Source of the DNA: a virus | DNA: 64,000 nt | Virus record (IMG/VR): IMGVR_UViG_3300032770_000017 | Span: 16,208-80,207 of that record | Reading direction: 5' to 3' (one strand) | Part shown: positions 52,677 through 60,578 of the stretch, one piece after another | How positions within the stretch are numbered: position 1 is the stretch's first letter | Layout: each line of letters begins with the position of its first letter | Translations under genes and position numbers: made by a program | Notes under the pieces: model-generated | What the model was told of the DNA's origin: nothing | The model's database searches: none | What the model saw: the letters and a program-made list of their open reading frames with translations, nothing else

Positions 52677-53949
52677 CGCGCCAGTGCCCTACTCGGCCGA
52701 GGTGGAGGAATGCCTGCTCGGCGCCGCCCTGTTGTCGAGCGCGGCGGCCGACATCCTCGTGGCCAACGTGGCCCCCGCCGACTTCTACGTGCCCGCCCAC
52801 CAGCGCATCGCCGAGGCGATCGAAGACCTGCGCCACCGTGGCGGCTCCAGCGACGCCCTCACGGTGGGCGACTGGCTCAACCGCAACGGCACGCTGGCCC
52901 AGGTCGGCCCGGCCCTGCTGACCCATCTGCAGGCCATCACGCCCTCCACCGCCCACACCGCGACCTACGCCGAGATCGTCTCCGACGACGCCGTGCGGCG
53001 CCGGGTGATGGCCAGAGGCGCCGACCTGATGCGCCAAGCGGCGGATCGGTCGGTGCCCGTCGCCACGCTGGCCGCGACCGCCGATTCCCTTGCTCGCGAC
53101 ATCTCGGCGCCGCTTGCCACCGATGGTGCCGACATGCTCGCCGCGGACTACGTGGGAAGCCGGGTCGAGTCCTACGACTGGCTCGTGCCCGGGCTCATCG
53201 AACGCTGCGACCGCTTCCTATGGACCGGCGCCGAGGGGATGGCGGGCAAGAGCACGCTGTTGCGCCAGTTGGCGATGCAGCTCTCGATCGGCCTGCACCC
53301 GTGGTCGCACGCCCGGATCCGCCCGCTGCATGTGCTGATCATCGACTTGGAGAACGGGCCCGGGCAGGTGGCCCGCAAGCTCGGCGCGCTGTTGGACCTG
53401 GCCCGCAACGAGCGCCAGATTTCGTTCGCCGACACCGACGACGGCTTCGACGCCGGCACCCTGCGCGTCCGCGTCCACCCTCAGGGGCTGGACCTGTTGC
53501 GCCTAGAGGACCGCCGCTGGCTCACGGGCCGCCTGGCCGCCCAGCCCGAGCCAGTCGATGTGCTGGTCACCGGCCCGATCTACAAGATGATCGGCGGCAA
53601 GCCCACCGACGAGGAGCCGGCGGGGATCGTGGCCAAGTTCCTCGACGAGCTGCGCACCGAGTTCGGCTGCAGCCTGATGATCGAAGCCCACTCGCCGCAC
53701 GCCACCGGCGAGGACGGCCAACGGACGCTGCGGCCCTACGGCGCTTCCCTGTGGATGCGCTGGCCCGAGTTCGGGTTCGGGATCCGGCAATCACGCCGTG
53801 AGGACTCCCAGGGGACCTGGGAACTGAAGCCGTGGCGGGGTGCGCGAGACGAGGGCCGCGACTGGCCCTATTTCGTCCGTCGCGGCGGGTACTGGCCGTG
53901 GGAGGTCGCCTACCCCCGGGCCTCGCCCGACCCGGTGCAGGACTTCTAG
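52669..53949 (+). CDS. DnaB-like replicative helicase with RepA-like ATPase
   Basis: 426 residues; ATG at 52669. Residues about 8-140 are the DnaB N-terminal domain (YSAEVEECLLGAALLSSAAA; DFYVPAHQRIAEAIEDLRHR). Residues about 170-400 are a RecA-fold ATPase with GAEGMAGKSTLLRQLA (Walker A, about 186-201) and VLIIDLENGPGQVARKLG (Walker B region), closer to RepA/AAA_25 helicases than to classic DnaB. It should unwind the phage replication fork. The upstream structured leader may control it. Confidence 0.8.
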   Translation: MASAPVPYSAEVEECLLGAALLSSAAADILVANVAPADFYVPAHQRIAEAIEDLRHRGGSSDALTVGDWLNRNGTLAQVGPALLTHLQAITPSTAHTATYAEIVSDDAVRRRVMARGADLMRQAADRSVPVATLAATADSLARDISAPLATDGADMLAADYVGSRVESYDWLVPGLIERCDRFLWTGAEGMAGKSTLLRQLAMQLSIGLHPWSHARIRPLHVLIIDLENGPGQVARKLGALLDLARNERQISFADTDDGFDAGTLRVRVHPQGLDLLRLEDRRWLTGRLAAQPEPVDVLVTGPIYKMIGGKPTDEEPAGIVAKFLDELRTEFGCSLMIEAHSPHATGEDGQRTLRPYGASLWMRWPEFGFGIRQSRREDSQGTWELKPWRGARDEGRDWPYFVRRGGYWPWEVAYPRASPDPVQDF

Positions 53950-53951
53950 TC

Positions 53952-54074
53952 GTGGACCCCATGGAGACCCTGGCCGATCTGGTGGCGTGGTTCACCTCGC
54001 CCGAGGTGCAACTGGCGCTCGACTTCGACGCGCGCCCTGAGGAGGAGATCGTCGAAGTGGGCGACTTCCTGTGA
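53952..54074 (+). CDS. Small acidic protein
   Basis: 40 residues from GTG at 53952, or ATG at 53961. ETLADLVAWFTSPEVQLALD is a plausible amphipathic helix. There is no strong SD, but its stop overlaps the HNH start (GTGA), which suggests coupling. Low certainty because of size. Confidence 0.4.
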   Translation: MDPMETLADLVAWFTSPEVQLALDFDARPEEEIVEVGDFL

Positions 54075-54496
54075 AGCGATCGGCACTCCAACGCCGGACG
54101 CCGCTGCGCACTGTCACCCCCGGGCTCAAACGGTCAAGGCTGAAGGCGTCAGCGCCCGGCAAGACGGCGCGGCTACGGATGCCGCGGCTGTCGGCGCGTA
54201 CGGCGGCCTACAACGCCGAGTTCGCCGCGCTGCGGCCCTTCGTCCTGCGCCGCTCCAGAGGCACCTGCGAGGCCTGTGGAGGCCTTGCGTGCTCCGGGCC
54301 CGTCTCCCACGTCCACCACCGCCTCAGACGGGCGCATGGAGGCGGCAACGACGAGGCCAACCTGCTCGCCGTCTCCGCTGCCTGCCACGATCGGGTCCAC
54401 GCCAACCCGGCCGAGTCTTACCGCCGCGGCCTGTTGGTCAGGTCGTGGGACGATCCGGCCGCGGTGCCGGTCGTGTTGCTTGACCCCCGATCCTGA
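54071..54496 (+). CDS. HNH endonuclease of replication region
   Basis: 141 residues from GTG at 54071. A basic N-terminus rich in Arg/Lys leads to CEACGG...VSHVHHRLRRAHGG, NDEANLLAVSAACHDRVHAN: a compact HNH core with Cys pair. Because it is small, basic and in the replication module, it may be a phage nuclease with a DNA-processing role (compare NinG-type or packaging HNH) and not a homing element. Confidence 0.8.
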   Translation: MKRSALQRRTPLRTVTPGLKRSRLKASAPGKTARLRMPRLSARTAAYNAEFAALRPFVLRRSRGTCEACGGLACSGPVSHVHHRLRRAHGGGNDEANLLAVSAACHDRVHANPAESYRRGLLVRSWDDPAAVPVVLLDPRS

Positions 54497-54509
54497 TTTC
54501 CGTTAGGAT
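54480..54509 (+). promoter_or_regulatory. TTGACC-N18-TAGGAT promoter
   Basis: TTGACC (54480-54485), 18-base spacer, TAGGAT (54504-54509), then seven bases to the ATG at 54517. This is the best -35 of the family. Confidence 0.7.
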
Positions 54510-54516
54510 TGGAGTC

Positions 54517-54705
54517 ATGCCTGGACTATGCCGAGACACGGTCCGCACCGAGCACGCGCCCGACGTGGTGCGCATCTGCCTGCTCGAAGAGGGCCACGAC
54601 ACCGACCCGGCGCTGATGACGCCCCACCGCGACGGGGAGATCGCGTGGATGCGCACTGATGAGGGCGTCCGGTCCTGGCTGGACGGGGCGCGGGTGTTCT
54701 CGTGA
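54517..54705 (+). CDS. Small protein, leaderless
   Basis: 62 residues; ATG at 54517. RICLLEEGHDTDPALMTPHR suggests a C...H...H cluster; ends with RSWLDGARVFS. No family. GTGA overlap with the next small membrane gene. Confidence 0.6.
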   Translation: MPGLCRDTVRTEHAPDVVRICLLEEGHDTDPALMTPHRDGEIAWMRTDEGVRSWLDGARVFS

Positions 54706-54869
54706 TCTTCGTCTGCGCCTTCGTCGTCCTCTTCGTCGCCCTGCTGTTGGGCGCCAATTGGGTCGTCGGGCTCGTGATGAGGGACCCGGACCTGGAGTCG
54801 ATGCGGGCGCGGCGGGAGACGGTGCTGGCCGCTCGCCGCGCCTCCCTGCGCGCCCGGCGCTGGCAGTGA
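54702..54869 (+). CDS. Small single-pass membrane protein
   Basis: 55 residues from GTG at 54702. IFVCAFVVLFVALLLGANWV is one transmembrane helix, followed by a basic amphipathic tail (MRARRETVLAARRASLRARR). This gene is easily missed because it is short. Overlaps with the previous stop support it. Confidence 0.55.
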   Translation: MIFVCAFVVLFVALLLGANWVVGLVMRDPDLESMRARRETVLAARRASLRARRWQ

Positions 54870-54873
54870 CGCC

Positions 54874-55350
54874 TTGGGCACCCTGCTCACCGGAGACGAC
54901 TACCGCTCCAAGCCCGACCCGCGCCCGCCCGCCCGCAGGGCACTCGACAAGGCCCTGAGCGAGCGCAAATGGCAGGAGAAGGTCATGGGCCGCGCCCGGG
55001 AACTGCACTACCGGCTCATGGTGCACTTCTTCCCCGGCCAGTTCTCCAACGGCCGCTGGCTGACCAACGTCAACCGCGAGGGCCTGGGGTTCTGTGACCT
55101 GCTCTGCCTGCGCCCGCCGGTGATGGTGGCGCTGGAGTTGAAGACCGAGGCGAAGAAGCCGACTGAGGAACAGGCGCTGTGGCTTGACGGCTTCGCCGCC
55201 ATGCCCGGGTGCGTGGCCATGTACGCCCGTCCTCGCGACTGGGAGGTCGTGAGCGACGTGCTCGCCCGCCCGTGGGCCTATCTACCCGAACCCGAACGAT
55301 GGGCCCTTGGCCCACGGACCGAAGGAGCCTCACATGGCGCAGGTGTCTAG
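54874..55350 (+). CDS. VRR-NUC-type nuclease
   Basis: 158 residues from TTG at 54874. KWQEKVMGRARELHYRLMVH, GFCDLLCLRPPVMVALELKT (Asp75, Glu88, Lys90), KKPTEEQALWLDGF (Gln100) and YARPRDWEVV give the D...ExK...Q pattern of VRR-NUC nucleases. Such nucleases cut Holliday junctions or other branched DNA in phage replication. It lies right after the replication genes. Confidence 0.75.
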   Translation: MGTLLTGDDYRSKPDPRPPARRALDKALSERKWQEKVMGRARELHYRLMVHFFPGQFSNGRWLTNVNREGLGFCDLLCLRPPVMVALELKTEAKKPTEEQALWLDGFAAMPGCVAMYARPRDWEVVSDVLARPWAYLPEPERWALGPRTEGASHGAGV

Positions 55351-55852
55351 CCACCCCATCCCCTCGGGGCTGCCGTCGTTCGAAGGCCGGGAGGTCCGGG
55401 AGATGGCGATCATCGTCAACAAGGCCGGCGACGGCCTGTCCGACGCGCTGAAGGTGGACAAGGTGCCCCACCACCACGGCGACGAGGTCTTCCTGGTCCT
55501 GCGCACGCTCGTCACCAAGGTCAACCACGTTGAGGTCAAGCCGGGCTCGGATGACCTGCGCCGGGTGGAGACGCTGACCGCCCAGGACGCATTCGAGGTA
55601 GACGAAAGCGACATCGGCCCGCTGTTCCGCCGGGCCAAGGACACCGTGCGCCGCAAGCTCGACGAGGCGGCCGGGATCGTGCCGCTGTTCGCGGCATCGT
55701 CGGGCGATGATGACGTGGTGCCGTTCGAGGACATGAGCGACGAGCAGCAATCGCTCTACGTCGGCCACGGCCAGGGCGAGCACGCATCGGGCCCGGTGGA
55801 GGAGTGCCCCCTGTGCGATTCGCCGCCGCTACGAGAAGGCGACGACTGGTGA
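55334..55852 (+). CDS. Early phage protein, unknown
   Basis: 172 residues; ATG at 55334 with GAAGGAG seven bases upstream, overlapping the nuclease stop by 17 bases. VDKVPHHHGDEVFLVLRTLV, DLRRVETLTAQDAFEVDESD and a C-terminal ECPLCDSPP pair. A similar layout occurs in other actinophage early genes without known role. Confidence 0.6.
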   Translation: MAQVSSHPIPSGLPSFEGREVREMAIIVNKAGDGLSDALKVDKVPHHHGDEVFLVLRTLVTKVNHVEVKPGSDDLRRVETLTAQDAFEVDESDIGPLFRRAKDTVRRKLDEAAGIVPLFAASSGDDDVVPFEDMSDEQQSLYVGHGQGEHASGPVEECPLCDSPPLREGDDW

Positions 55853-56220
55853 GCCGCCGCGCATCCCTCGTCCCCGAGGCACCGCCCAGGACCCGACGAG
55901 AGACGGCCAGGGTGGCCCAGGAGGTCGCCGATGCCGTAGACCGGGCCTGTGCTGCCTCAGGTGCCGTCTGTGACCTCCTGAGCGCCGGTAGCGCCTCTGC
56001 ACCGGCTGACGCGTGGGAGACGGCCCTACAGACGGTCGTGGTGGCCCTCGGCGAGGTGGACGCCCTGGCGACGTTGCTCCGCGGCGAACGCGATGCCCTG
56101 ATCCTGTCGCTGTCGTCCGCGGACCCGACCGGGCGCCCGTGGCGCTCCCAGGCCTACATCGCCCGCCTTACGGGCATCGCCGATTCGCTTGTTAACCGCA
56201 TCGTCAAAGGCCACCAGTGA
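55849..56220 (+). CDS. Small helix-turn-helix-like protein
   Basis: 123 residues from GTG at 55849 (overlap). Two long helices are followed by RSQAYIARLTGIADSLVNRI at the C-terminus, with the spacing of a helix-turn-helix. It may regulate early genes. The promoter region after it is short (56221-56244). Confidence 0.55.
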   Translation: MSRRASLVPEAPPRTRRETARVAQEVADAVDRACAASGAVCDLLSAGSASAPADAWETALQTVVVALGEVDALATLLRGERDALILSLSSADPTGRPWRSQAYIARLTGIADSLVNRIVKGHQ

Positions 56221-56244
56221 CCGACATGAGCGAGGATTGAGCCA

Positions 56245-56526
56245 GTGAGCGTTGTGCGGGTAGGGGTGAAGCGGATCACCAAGAATGCTGGCTTTGAGGT
56301 CGACAAGATTGGCGATCCCGGAGTTGAGTTGTTCCAGGAATGGGTTGAGATCGATGGCAAACGCATTGGTGATGGCTCGCTTATGGGCGTGCGCTATGGG
56401 ACGCTCCGGGACATTGATCCCCTCGCCACTGGAAGGGAAAGCGGCGAGTACCAGAATGCGGTAGTGATCGTGCTGCTCAGCGACAGTTTTTCATCGGTTG
56501 ATCATCGTGAACCACCCGATGCCTGA
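56245..56526 (+). CDS. Small early protein, unknown
   Basis: 93 residues from GTG at 56245. KRITKNAGFEVDKIGDPGVE, GKRIGDGSLMGVRYGTLRD and a hydrophobic strand NAVVIVLLSD are seen. It is more AT-rich than its neighbours, which hints at recent transfer. Overlaps the next start by eight bases. Confidence 0.5.
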   Translation: MSVVRVGVKRITKNAGFEVDKIGDPGVELFQEWVEIDGKRIGDGSLMGVRYGTLRDIDPLATGRESGEYQNAVVIVLLSDSFSSVDHREPPDA

Positions 56527-56767
56527 CCTTGGCCGCGACTCCCACGACTGCGCCATGGCTGCCGTCACCGCGGCCGTGCACGGCGACTACACGCGGGCCG
56601 TCGCCATTCTGGAGGAGTCCCCCTGCATCCTGGTGGCCGCCGGTTCCCTCCTCGGCGCCGTCCTTCTGGTGCTTGCCGCGTCCCCCGACCTGCGGTCGAT
56701 GGAGGAACGGTGGGCAGAGATCGCCACGGCCCACGCGGCGGCATTGGAGACTTGGCCCTTGCCCTGA
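56519..56767 (+). CDS. Small protein with one hydrophobic helix
   Basis: 82 residues from ATG at 56519; GTG 56507 and TTG 56498 upstream are alternatives. DLGRDSHDCAMAAVTAAVHG followed by CILVAAGSLLGAVLLVLAAS, a likely membrane helix. No family known. Confidence 0.5.
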   Translation: MPDLGRDSHDCAMAAVTAAVHGDYTRAVAILEESPCILVAAGSLLGAVLLVLAASPDLRSMEERWAEIATAHAAALETWPLP

Positions 56768-56787
56768 TTCCTACATTCTGTTAGGAT
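56759..56787 (+). promoter_or_regulatory. TTGCCC-N17-TAGGAT promoter
   Basis: TTGCCC (56759-56764), 17 bases, TAGGAT (56782-56787), six bases, ATG at 56794. It is a clean leaderless promoter inside the end of the previous gene. Confidence 0.7.
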
Positions 56788-56793
56788 TAGGCC

Positions 56794-57261
56794 ATGACCG
56801 AACAGACGGTTCATCTGCCCTGCACCTGGCAGGACTTGGCCGACCTGCGCCACGCCCTCGCCTTGGCTGCACCCCAGGTGGACTACGAGACGCTCCTGCG
56901 CTTCGAGGCGTTGGAGGCCGTGATCGGCGCCATGCACCAGACGCTGCCGAACCCGCTTGGGCTAGCCAAGCGCGACGGGCTCGTCAGGGCCGATGAGGCC
57001 AAGCGTCTGCTCCGCGAGCGAGCGTGGCCCGACGTCAACGCGCTTGATCCGGTGTCCGAGGAGGAAATGCGGATCCACTGCCGTCTCGGTGGAATCGGAG
57101 CCGACTGGTGGCTCACCGACGCGCTTGCCCTCGTCGACACGGCCGAGGAGATCGGCTGGTGTGACCCGCCGTCGATCTTCGGGCACGATCTGGCGGTCAT
57201 CTCGTCAACCCTCGGCCGTCGCGGTGTGTACTGCTTCGATGTCCCCCGGCCCAAGTCGTGA
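56794..57261 (+). CDS. Early protein, unknown
   Basis: 155 residues; leaderless ATG. WQDLADLRHALALAAPQVDY, RADEAKRLLRERAWPDVNAL and WWLTDALALVDTAEEIGWCD suggest a helical protein. No domain recognised. It overlaps the next gene by four bases. Confidence 0.6.
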   Translation: MTEQTVHLPCTWQDLADLRHALALAAPQVDYETLLRFEALEAVIGAMHQTLPNPLGLAKRDGLVRADEAKRLLRERAWPDVNALDPVSEEEMRIHCRLGGIGADWWLTDALALVDTAEEIGWCDPPSIFGHDLAVISSTLGRRGVYCFDVPRPKS

Positions 57262-57842
57262 CCACCGCGGCCGAGGTGCGCTCGGAGTCCACAGCCCAGC
57301 TCAACTCCCTAGTGATGGCGGTCAGCCACGGCCAGGACGCCCTTCCCTTGGCCGCCTTCCTGCGCAACGGCAAGCGCCAACTGGTGCTCGGGGTCTGCCG
57401 CCAGGACGAATGGGGCCAGGGATGGGAATGGCTGGCCGACTACACCCGCCGCGTCGGCGCCGATGCCGTGGTGGTGAGCTTCGATTCGTTCACCCGCACG
57501 GTTGCCGCTGACGAGCCGTTCCCCTACGCGGAGGGCGGCGCACCGAGGGACGACCCCAAAGCGACCGAGGCGGTGCTGTCGTGGGGCCTGGCCCATCGCC
57601 AGGGCAACGTGCACGTCGACTGCGCCGTGTTCTATCCCTACTCGCGGGCAGATGACGGCGCCATTGTGTGGGGGTCCATGGCCAGCGACCCGTCCTCGGT
57701 GATCGGCGAGGTGCCGAACGAGATCGCTCGCGGCCTCACCGCGCCCAGAGGCGATGACCTGGCCGGCGCCGCGTTGGACGCCCGCAAGGCCGGGCACCTC
57801 GTGGTGATGCTCGGCGGCAGGCCGTACCGGGGGCCGCGGTGA
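57258..57842 (+). CDS. Early protein, unknown
   Basis: 194 residues from GTG at 57258. Mixed alpha/beta composition with LVLGVCRQDEWGQGWEWLAD, DAVVVSFDSFTR, VLSWGLAHRQGNVHVDCAVF, and a C-terminal GHLVVMLGGRPYRG. No catalytic motif was found. Co-transcribed with its neighbours. Confidence 0.6.
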   Translation: MTTAAEVRSESTAQLNSLVMAVSHGQDALPLAAFLRNGKRQLVLGVCRQDEWGQGWEWLADYTRRVGADAVVVSFDSFTRTVAADEPFPYAEGGAPRDDPKATEAVLSWGLAHRQGNVHVDCAVFYPYSRADDGAIVWGSMASDPSSVIGEVPNEIARGLTAPRGDDLAGAALDARKAGHLVVMLGGRPYRGPR

Positions 57843-57985
57843 CGGCCGAGGGAGCACCTGAACCGAGGATTTGCCCTGAATGCGGAGACGTTGCAAAGCG
57901 TCGGCTCTTCGTCGCTGTGACCTTGATGGCCGGCGGCGATGTCAAGGAAACGAGGGAGGTGAGTGACGATGACGCAACTGAGTGA
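57839..57985 (+). CDS. Tiny zinc-ribbon-like protein
   Basis: 48 residues from GTG at 57839 (overlap). PRICPECGDVAKRRLFVAV carries one C-x2-C knuckle. It overlaps the start of the next gene by 17 bases. Real but weak. Confidence 0.45.
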   Translation: MTAEGAPEPRICPECGDVAKRRLFVAVTLMAGGDVKETREVSDDDATE

Positions 57986-58217
57986 ACTACGTGAGAAGTG
58001 GGCGCGGTACGAACAGCGATTGTCCTCGGACGATGGCGAGGGGTCGTTGCTGGGTGCGGCGTTCATCATCGCCAAGACCGCCATCACGGACATCAACACG
58101 CTGCTAGCCGAGAACGAGCGGCTGCGGGCGGCACTGCGTCAAGCGTGCGACGACGGTTGGGCTGACGGTGAAGGGGCTATGCGGTCGTACCTGCGTGACG
58201 ATCGGGGAGGCAAGTGA
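57969..58217 (+). CDS. Small coiled-coil protein
   Basis: 82 residues; ATG at 57969 with GGGAGG nine bases upstream. MTQLSELREKWARYEQRLSS and INTLLAENERLRAALRQACD are heptad-like. It shares its gene-junction sequence (GGAGGCAAGTGATG) with the next genes. Confidence 0.55.
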   Translation: MTQLSELREKWARYEQRLSSDDGEGSLLGAAFIIAKTAITDINTLLAENERLRAALRQACDDGWADGEGAMRSYLRDDRGGK

Positions 58218-58504
58218 TGCCGGCGACTGAGGCGGCCGACCTCCGTGATGTGTTCGCTGGGAGCGTCGCATGGGGACGCATCCGTCCGGGCGGTCCGTGG
58301 CACGCTTTCCGACCTGCGTGGTGGGACGAGGATCTATGGGTGCCGCAATGCCGTCACGGCGACGCCTACAGCGACCTCCAGCTTGTGTCCCTGGATGCCG
58401 AGCCGGGCGGTCCGGGCATCTGCGCCAACGCCGGCTGCCTTCATGCCTATCACGCTTGCCGACTTCCTCGCCGAGCACGGATTGGGGAGGTAAGTGATGG
58501 CTGA
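58217..58504 (+). CDS. Small Trp/Cys-rich protein
   Basis: 95 residues; ATG at 58217 preceded by GGGGAGGCAAGTG. PGGPWHAFRPAWWDEDLWVP and CRHGDAY...CANAGCLHAYHAC suggest zinc binding by Cys and His. No family known. It ends with the same RBS/start block as the previous gene. Confidence 0.55.
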   Translation: MPATEAADLRDVFAGSVAWGRIRPGGPWHAFRPAWWDEDLWVPQCRHGDAYSDLQLVSLDAEPGGPGICANAGCLHAYHACRLPRRARIGEVSDG

Positions 58505-58940
58505 GCAAGTGACGCGTGAGGCCGAGAAAGACTGGGCGGCGCAAATCGAATACTGGCAGGAGCGGTGCTTCCGCCTGATGGACGAGAATGCCGAACTCAT
58601 CAACCAACTACAGGCGATCGAGGTCATGCTGCGACCTGGGCCGGGACAAGCAACGGTCGAGATCGCCCATGTCGTTGTCGAGGGGTGGCTTGAGCGGAGC
58701 TTGTGCCCGGCTGGGTTCCCGTACGCAGATGGGCACGACTGTCCCGCCGCGCACGACCCAGTCGAGGACGATCTGGTCGGGGACGGTTCGGAACTATGGG
58801 ATGTGACTCCCGTATGTGACGATTCTGGGGAGCGCGTTGTCACATTCGATCCCAGTACTCCACGGTACGACCCGGGTGCCTTCGGGCCTTCGTTCCCGCC
58901 AGTTCAGGACCCGACTTTCTCCACCTGGCGTCGCGAATGA
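58497..58940 (+). CDS. Coiled-coil early protein with acidic C-terminus
   Basis: 147 residues; ATG at 58497 preceded by GGGGAGGTAAGTG. EYWQERCFRLMDENAELINQ is a coiled coil; later CPAGFPYADGHDCPAAHDPV and an acidic, Pro-rich end. Unknown. It overlaps the WhiB start by four bases. Confidence 0.55.
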   Translation: MAEQVTREAEKDWAAQIEYWQERCFRLMDENAELINQLQAIEVMLRPGPGQATVEIAHVVVEGWLERSLCPAGFPYADGHDCPAAHDPVEDDLVGDGSELWDVTPVCDDSGERVVTFDPSTPRYDPGAFGPSFPPVQDPTFSTWRRE

Positions 58941-59185
58941 CCACACAGTCGTGGTTCTTCGGGGACGCCCCCTGGCGCGCCCTGGCCGCCTGCAAGGGCA
59001 AGCCCACCCGCTGGTGGTTCGATGGCACCAACGAGGAACGCGACCGTGCCCAGTCGATCTGCGCCCGCTGCCCCGTACGCGAGCCCTGCGCCGAGTTCGG
59101 CCGCAGCCAGCACCAGGGCCGCTGGGGAGGCGTGGACATGGAGGTGGAGCGGCGCCGGATGCGCCATCGGAGGCTGTCGGCATGA
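58937..59185 (+). CDS. WhiB-family Fe-S regulator
   Basis: 82 residues; ATG at 58937. Cys19, Cys42, Cys45 and Cys51 (C-x22-C-x2-C-x5-C) are the ligands of the WhiB [4Fe-4S] cluster, and RWGGVD follows as the G-x-WGG turn. A basic tail RRRMRHRRLS would contact DNA. WhiB proteins are found only in actinobacteria and their phages, so this gene is the best host marker here. Phage copies can interfere with host WhiB2-controlled division. That effect is not shown here. Confidence 0.9.
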   Translation: MTTQSWFFGDAPWRALAACKGKPTRWWFDGTNEERDRAQSICARCPVREPCAEFGRSQHQGRWGGVDMEVERRRMRHRRLSA

Positions 59186-59478
59186 CCGCCTGCCGTACCT
59201 GTGGCTTCCCGTGGGCCCGCTCGGGCGGTCATGCCCCGTGGTGCATCGGCGGCACGTTCGTGCTCAATGTAAGACCCGAGCCGCCCCCACCGCGACCCCG
59301 TCGTCCGTTGGAGCCGTGTGGCACGTCGGCGGCGTACGAGCGTGGATGTCGGTGCGAGCCGTGCAAGCAGGCGATCCGGGCGTATAACCGCGAGCGCTAC
59401 GCGATCAGGCGAGCGGAGCGCCAGCGCTACTGGACCGCCCGCGACGCGCTTGTGCCCGCTACGCTCCCTCGTCCGTGA
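59182..59478 (+). CDS. Small zinc-binding protein
   Basis: 98 residues; ATG overlaps the WhiB stop. CRTCGFPWARSGGHAPWCIG at the N-terminus, and CGTSAAYERGCRCEPCKQAI (about residues 46-65), a HGT-x2-GY-x-x-GC-x-C-x2-C-like motif common in small actinophage proteins. DNA-binding is likely. The 154 bases after it hold no gene. Confidence 0.65.
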   Translation: MTACRTCGFPWARSGGHAPWCIGGTFVLNVRPEPPPPRPRRPLEPCGTSAAYERGCRCEPCKQAIRAYNRERYAIRRAERQRYWTARDALVPATLPRP

Positions 59479-59632
59479 CGGCCCGCTCCGCGGCCAAGGC
59501 AGGCGCCTAGGGACCAAGCCCTCGGTCGCCCCCGGCAGCTAGCCGAGAGCGTCCACCTGTAAGACCACCTCCGTCCATGGCTCGGAATCAACCCGTCCAA
59601 AAGGGTCGAGCCTGAAGCGAAAGGAGTCGTCC

Positions 59633-60229
59633 ATGTGGCGATCCTTCGGCGCTGTCGGCCTGGCCGCGGCGCTTGTCCTGTCCTACGGGTGTGCCCAATC
59701 ACCCGCGCCCACTCACACCTCAACCGCCCACCGCACCACCCGGGCAGCCCTCGCCATCAATGCCGCCGCCGTGCTCGTCCCCGCCTGCCCAACGGCGCTC
59801 GACCCCGAAGGCCACCCGGTGGACTGCCACGGCTTCGTCACCGATGGCAGTCCTCAGCTGGACGACTTCCACTGTGTGGGTTCGCCCTTCCAGGTGTTCG
59901 TCTGCCTGGCAGCCCGTCACCCGACCTTCGGCGCCTTCCTGCTCGCCAAGACCGGCCCCGACCCTTCCATGGTCCCGTGCGGAGAGATGGTGGCCCGCTG
60001 GTACCCGCAACTTGCTCCCTACCCCTGGCCCATCGCCGAGATGGAGAAGATCATGTGCCGCGAGAGCGGTGGCAACCCATTGGCAGTCAACCGGTTCAGC
60101 GGTGCCTGCGGCCTGTTCCAGTTGCTCTCGTGCCCTCCCGGTGGATTGGATGGCTTTACAAACATCCGCCTCGCCTATCTCGACAAGTACCGTCCGAGCG
60201 GGCTGGCGCCGTGGAGCGAGACGGCTTAG
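59633..60229 (+). CDS. Exported lysozyme-like (SLT) lipoprotein candidate
   Basis: 198 residues; ATG at 59633 with AAAGGAG eight bases upstream. A signal peptide ends in SYGC (Cys20), an imperfect lipobox. The C-terminus has EKIMCRESGGNPLAVNRFSG with Glu144, then ACGLFQLLSCPPGG, the catalytic E-S-x-G and GLFQ motifs of lytic transglycosylases. Pairs of Cys suggest disulfides outside the cell. It lies among early genes, far from the lysis region, so roles in wall remodelling or superinfection exclusion are possible. Confidence 0.65.
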   Translation: MWRSFGAVGLAAALVLSYGCAQSPAPTHTSTAHRTTRAALAINAAAVLVPACPTALDPEGHPVDCHGFVTDGSPQLDDFHCVGSPFQVFVCLAARHPTFGAFLLAKTGPDPSMVPCGEMVARWYPQLAPYPWPIAEMEKIMCRESGGNPLAVNRFSGACGLFQLLSCPPGGLDGFTNIRLAYLDKYRPSGLAPWSETA

Positions 60230-60453
60230 GCCACCAGCCACCACTCCTCATCTTCGATGCGGTAGGAGACCCACGGGTAGTCCCACTCGACCATCTCGGC
60301 GAAATCCGTGGACTCCTCGCAGGTGTAGTGCACGCCGCGATGGGGCAGCGCGTGGTCGCGTGGGTGGTCGCACCCGAGCGGGGTGCCCCAGGGCTGGCGT
60401 ACCTGCGGGTGATGGGCAGGGCAGCGGGTGAGGCCGTCGGCGTCGCGCAGCAT
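60226..60453 (-). CDS. Small His/Cys-rich protein
   Basis: 75 residues; ATG at 60453 with AGGAGG just upstream. RCPAHHPQVRQPWGTPLGCD, HPRDHALPHRG and VHYTC give many possible zinc ligands; acidic aromatic end (DYPWVSYRIEDEEWWLV). It is convergent with the lysozyme-like gene. Confidence 0.5.
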   Translation of the reverse strand: MLRDADGLTRCPAHHPQVRQPWGTPLGCDHPRDHALPHRGVHYTCEESTDFAEMVEWDYPWVSYRIEDEEWWLVA

Positions 60454-60566
60454 GGCACCTCCTGGCGGGGTCTGGGCCGGGTCCGGCGCGGCTGTACCCA
60501 CTCGGTGGCCGCGATCAAACACCGGGGTTAGGAACCTCGGGCTAGACCTAGAGACTTCACATAGGT

Positions 60567-60572
60567 TAGGAT
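60567..60572 (+). promoter_or_regulatory. TAGGAT box of the IbrBA-like operon
   Basis: CTTCACATAGGTTAGGATTG places TAGGAT exactly six bases before the ATG at 60579. The surrounding sequence almost repeats that of the 46794 promoter. No clear -35. Confidence 0.65.
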
Positions 60573-60578
60573 TGATCC

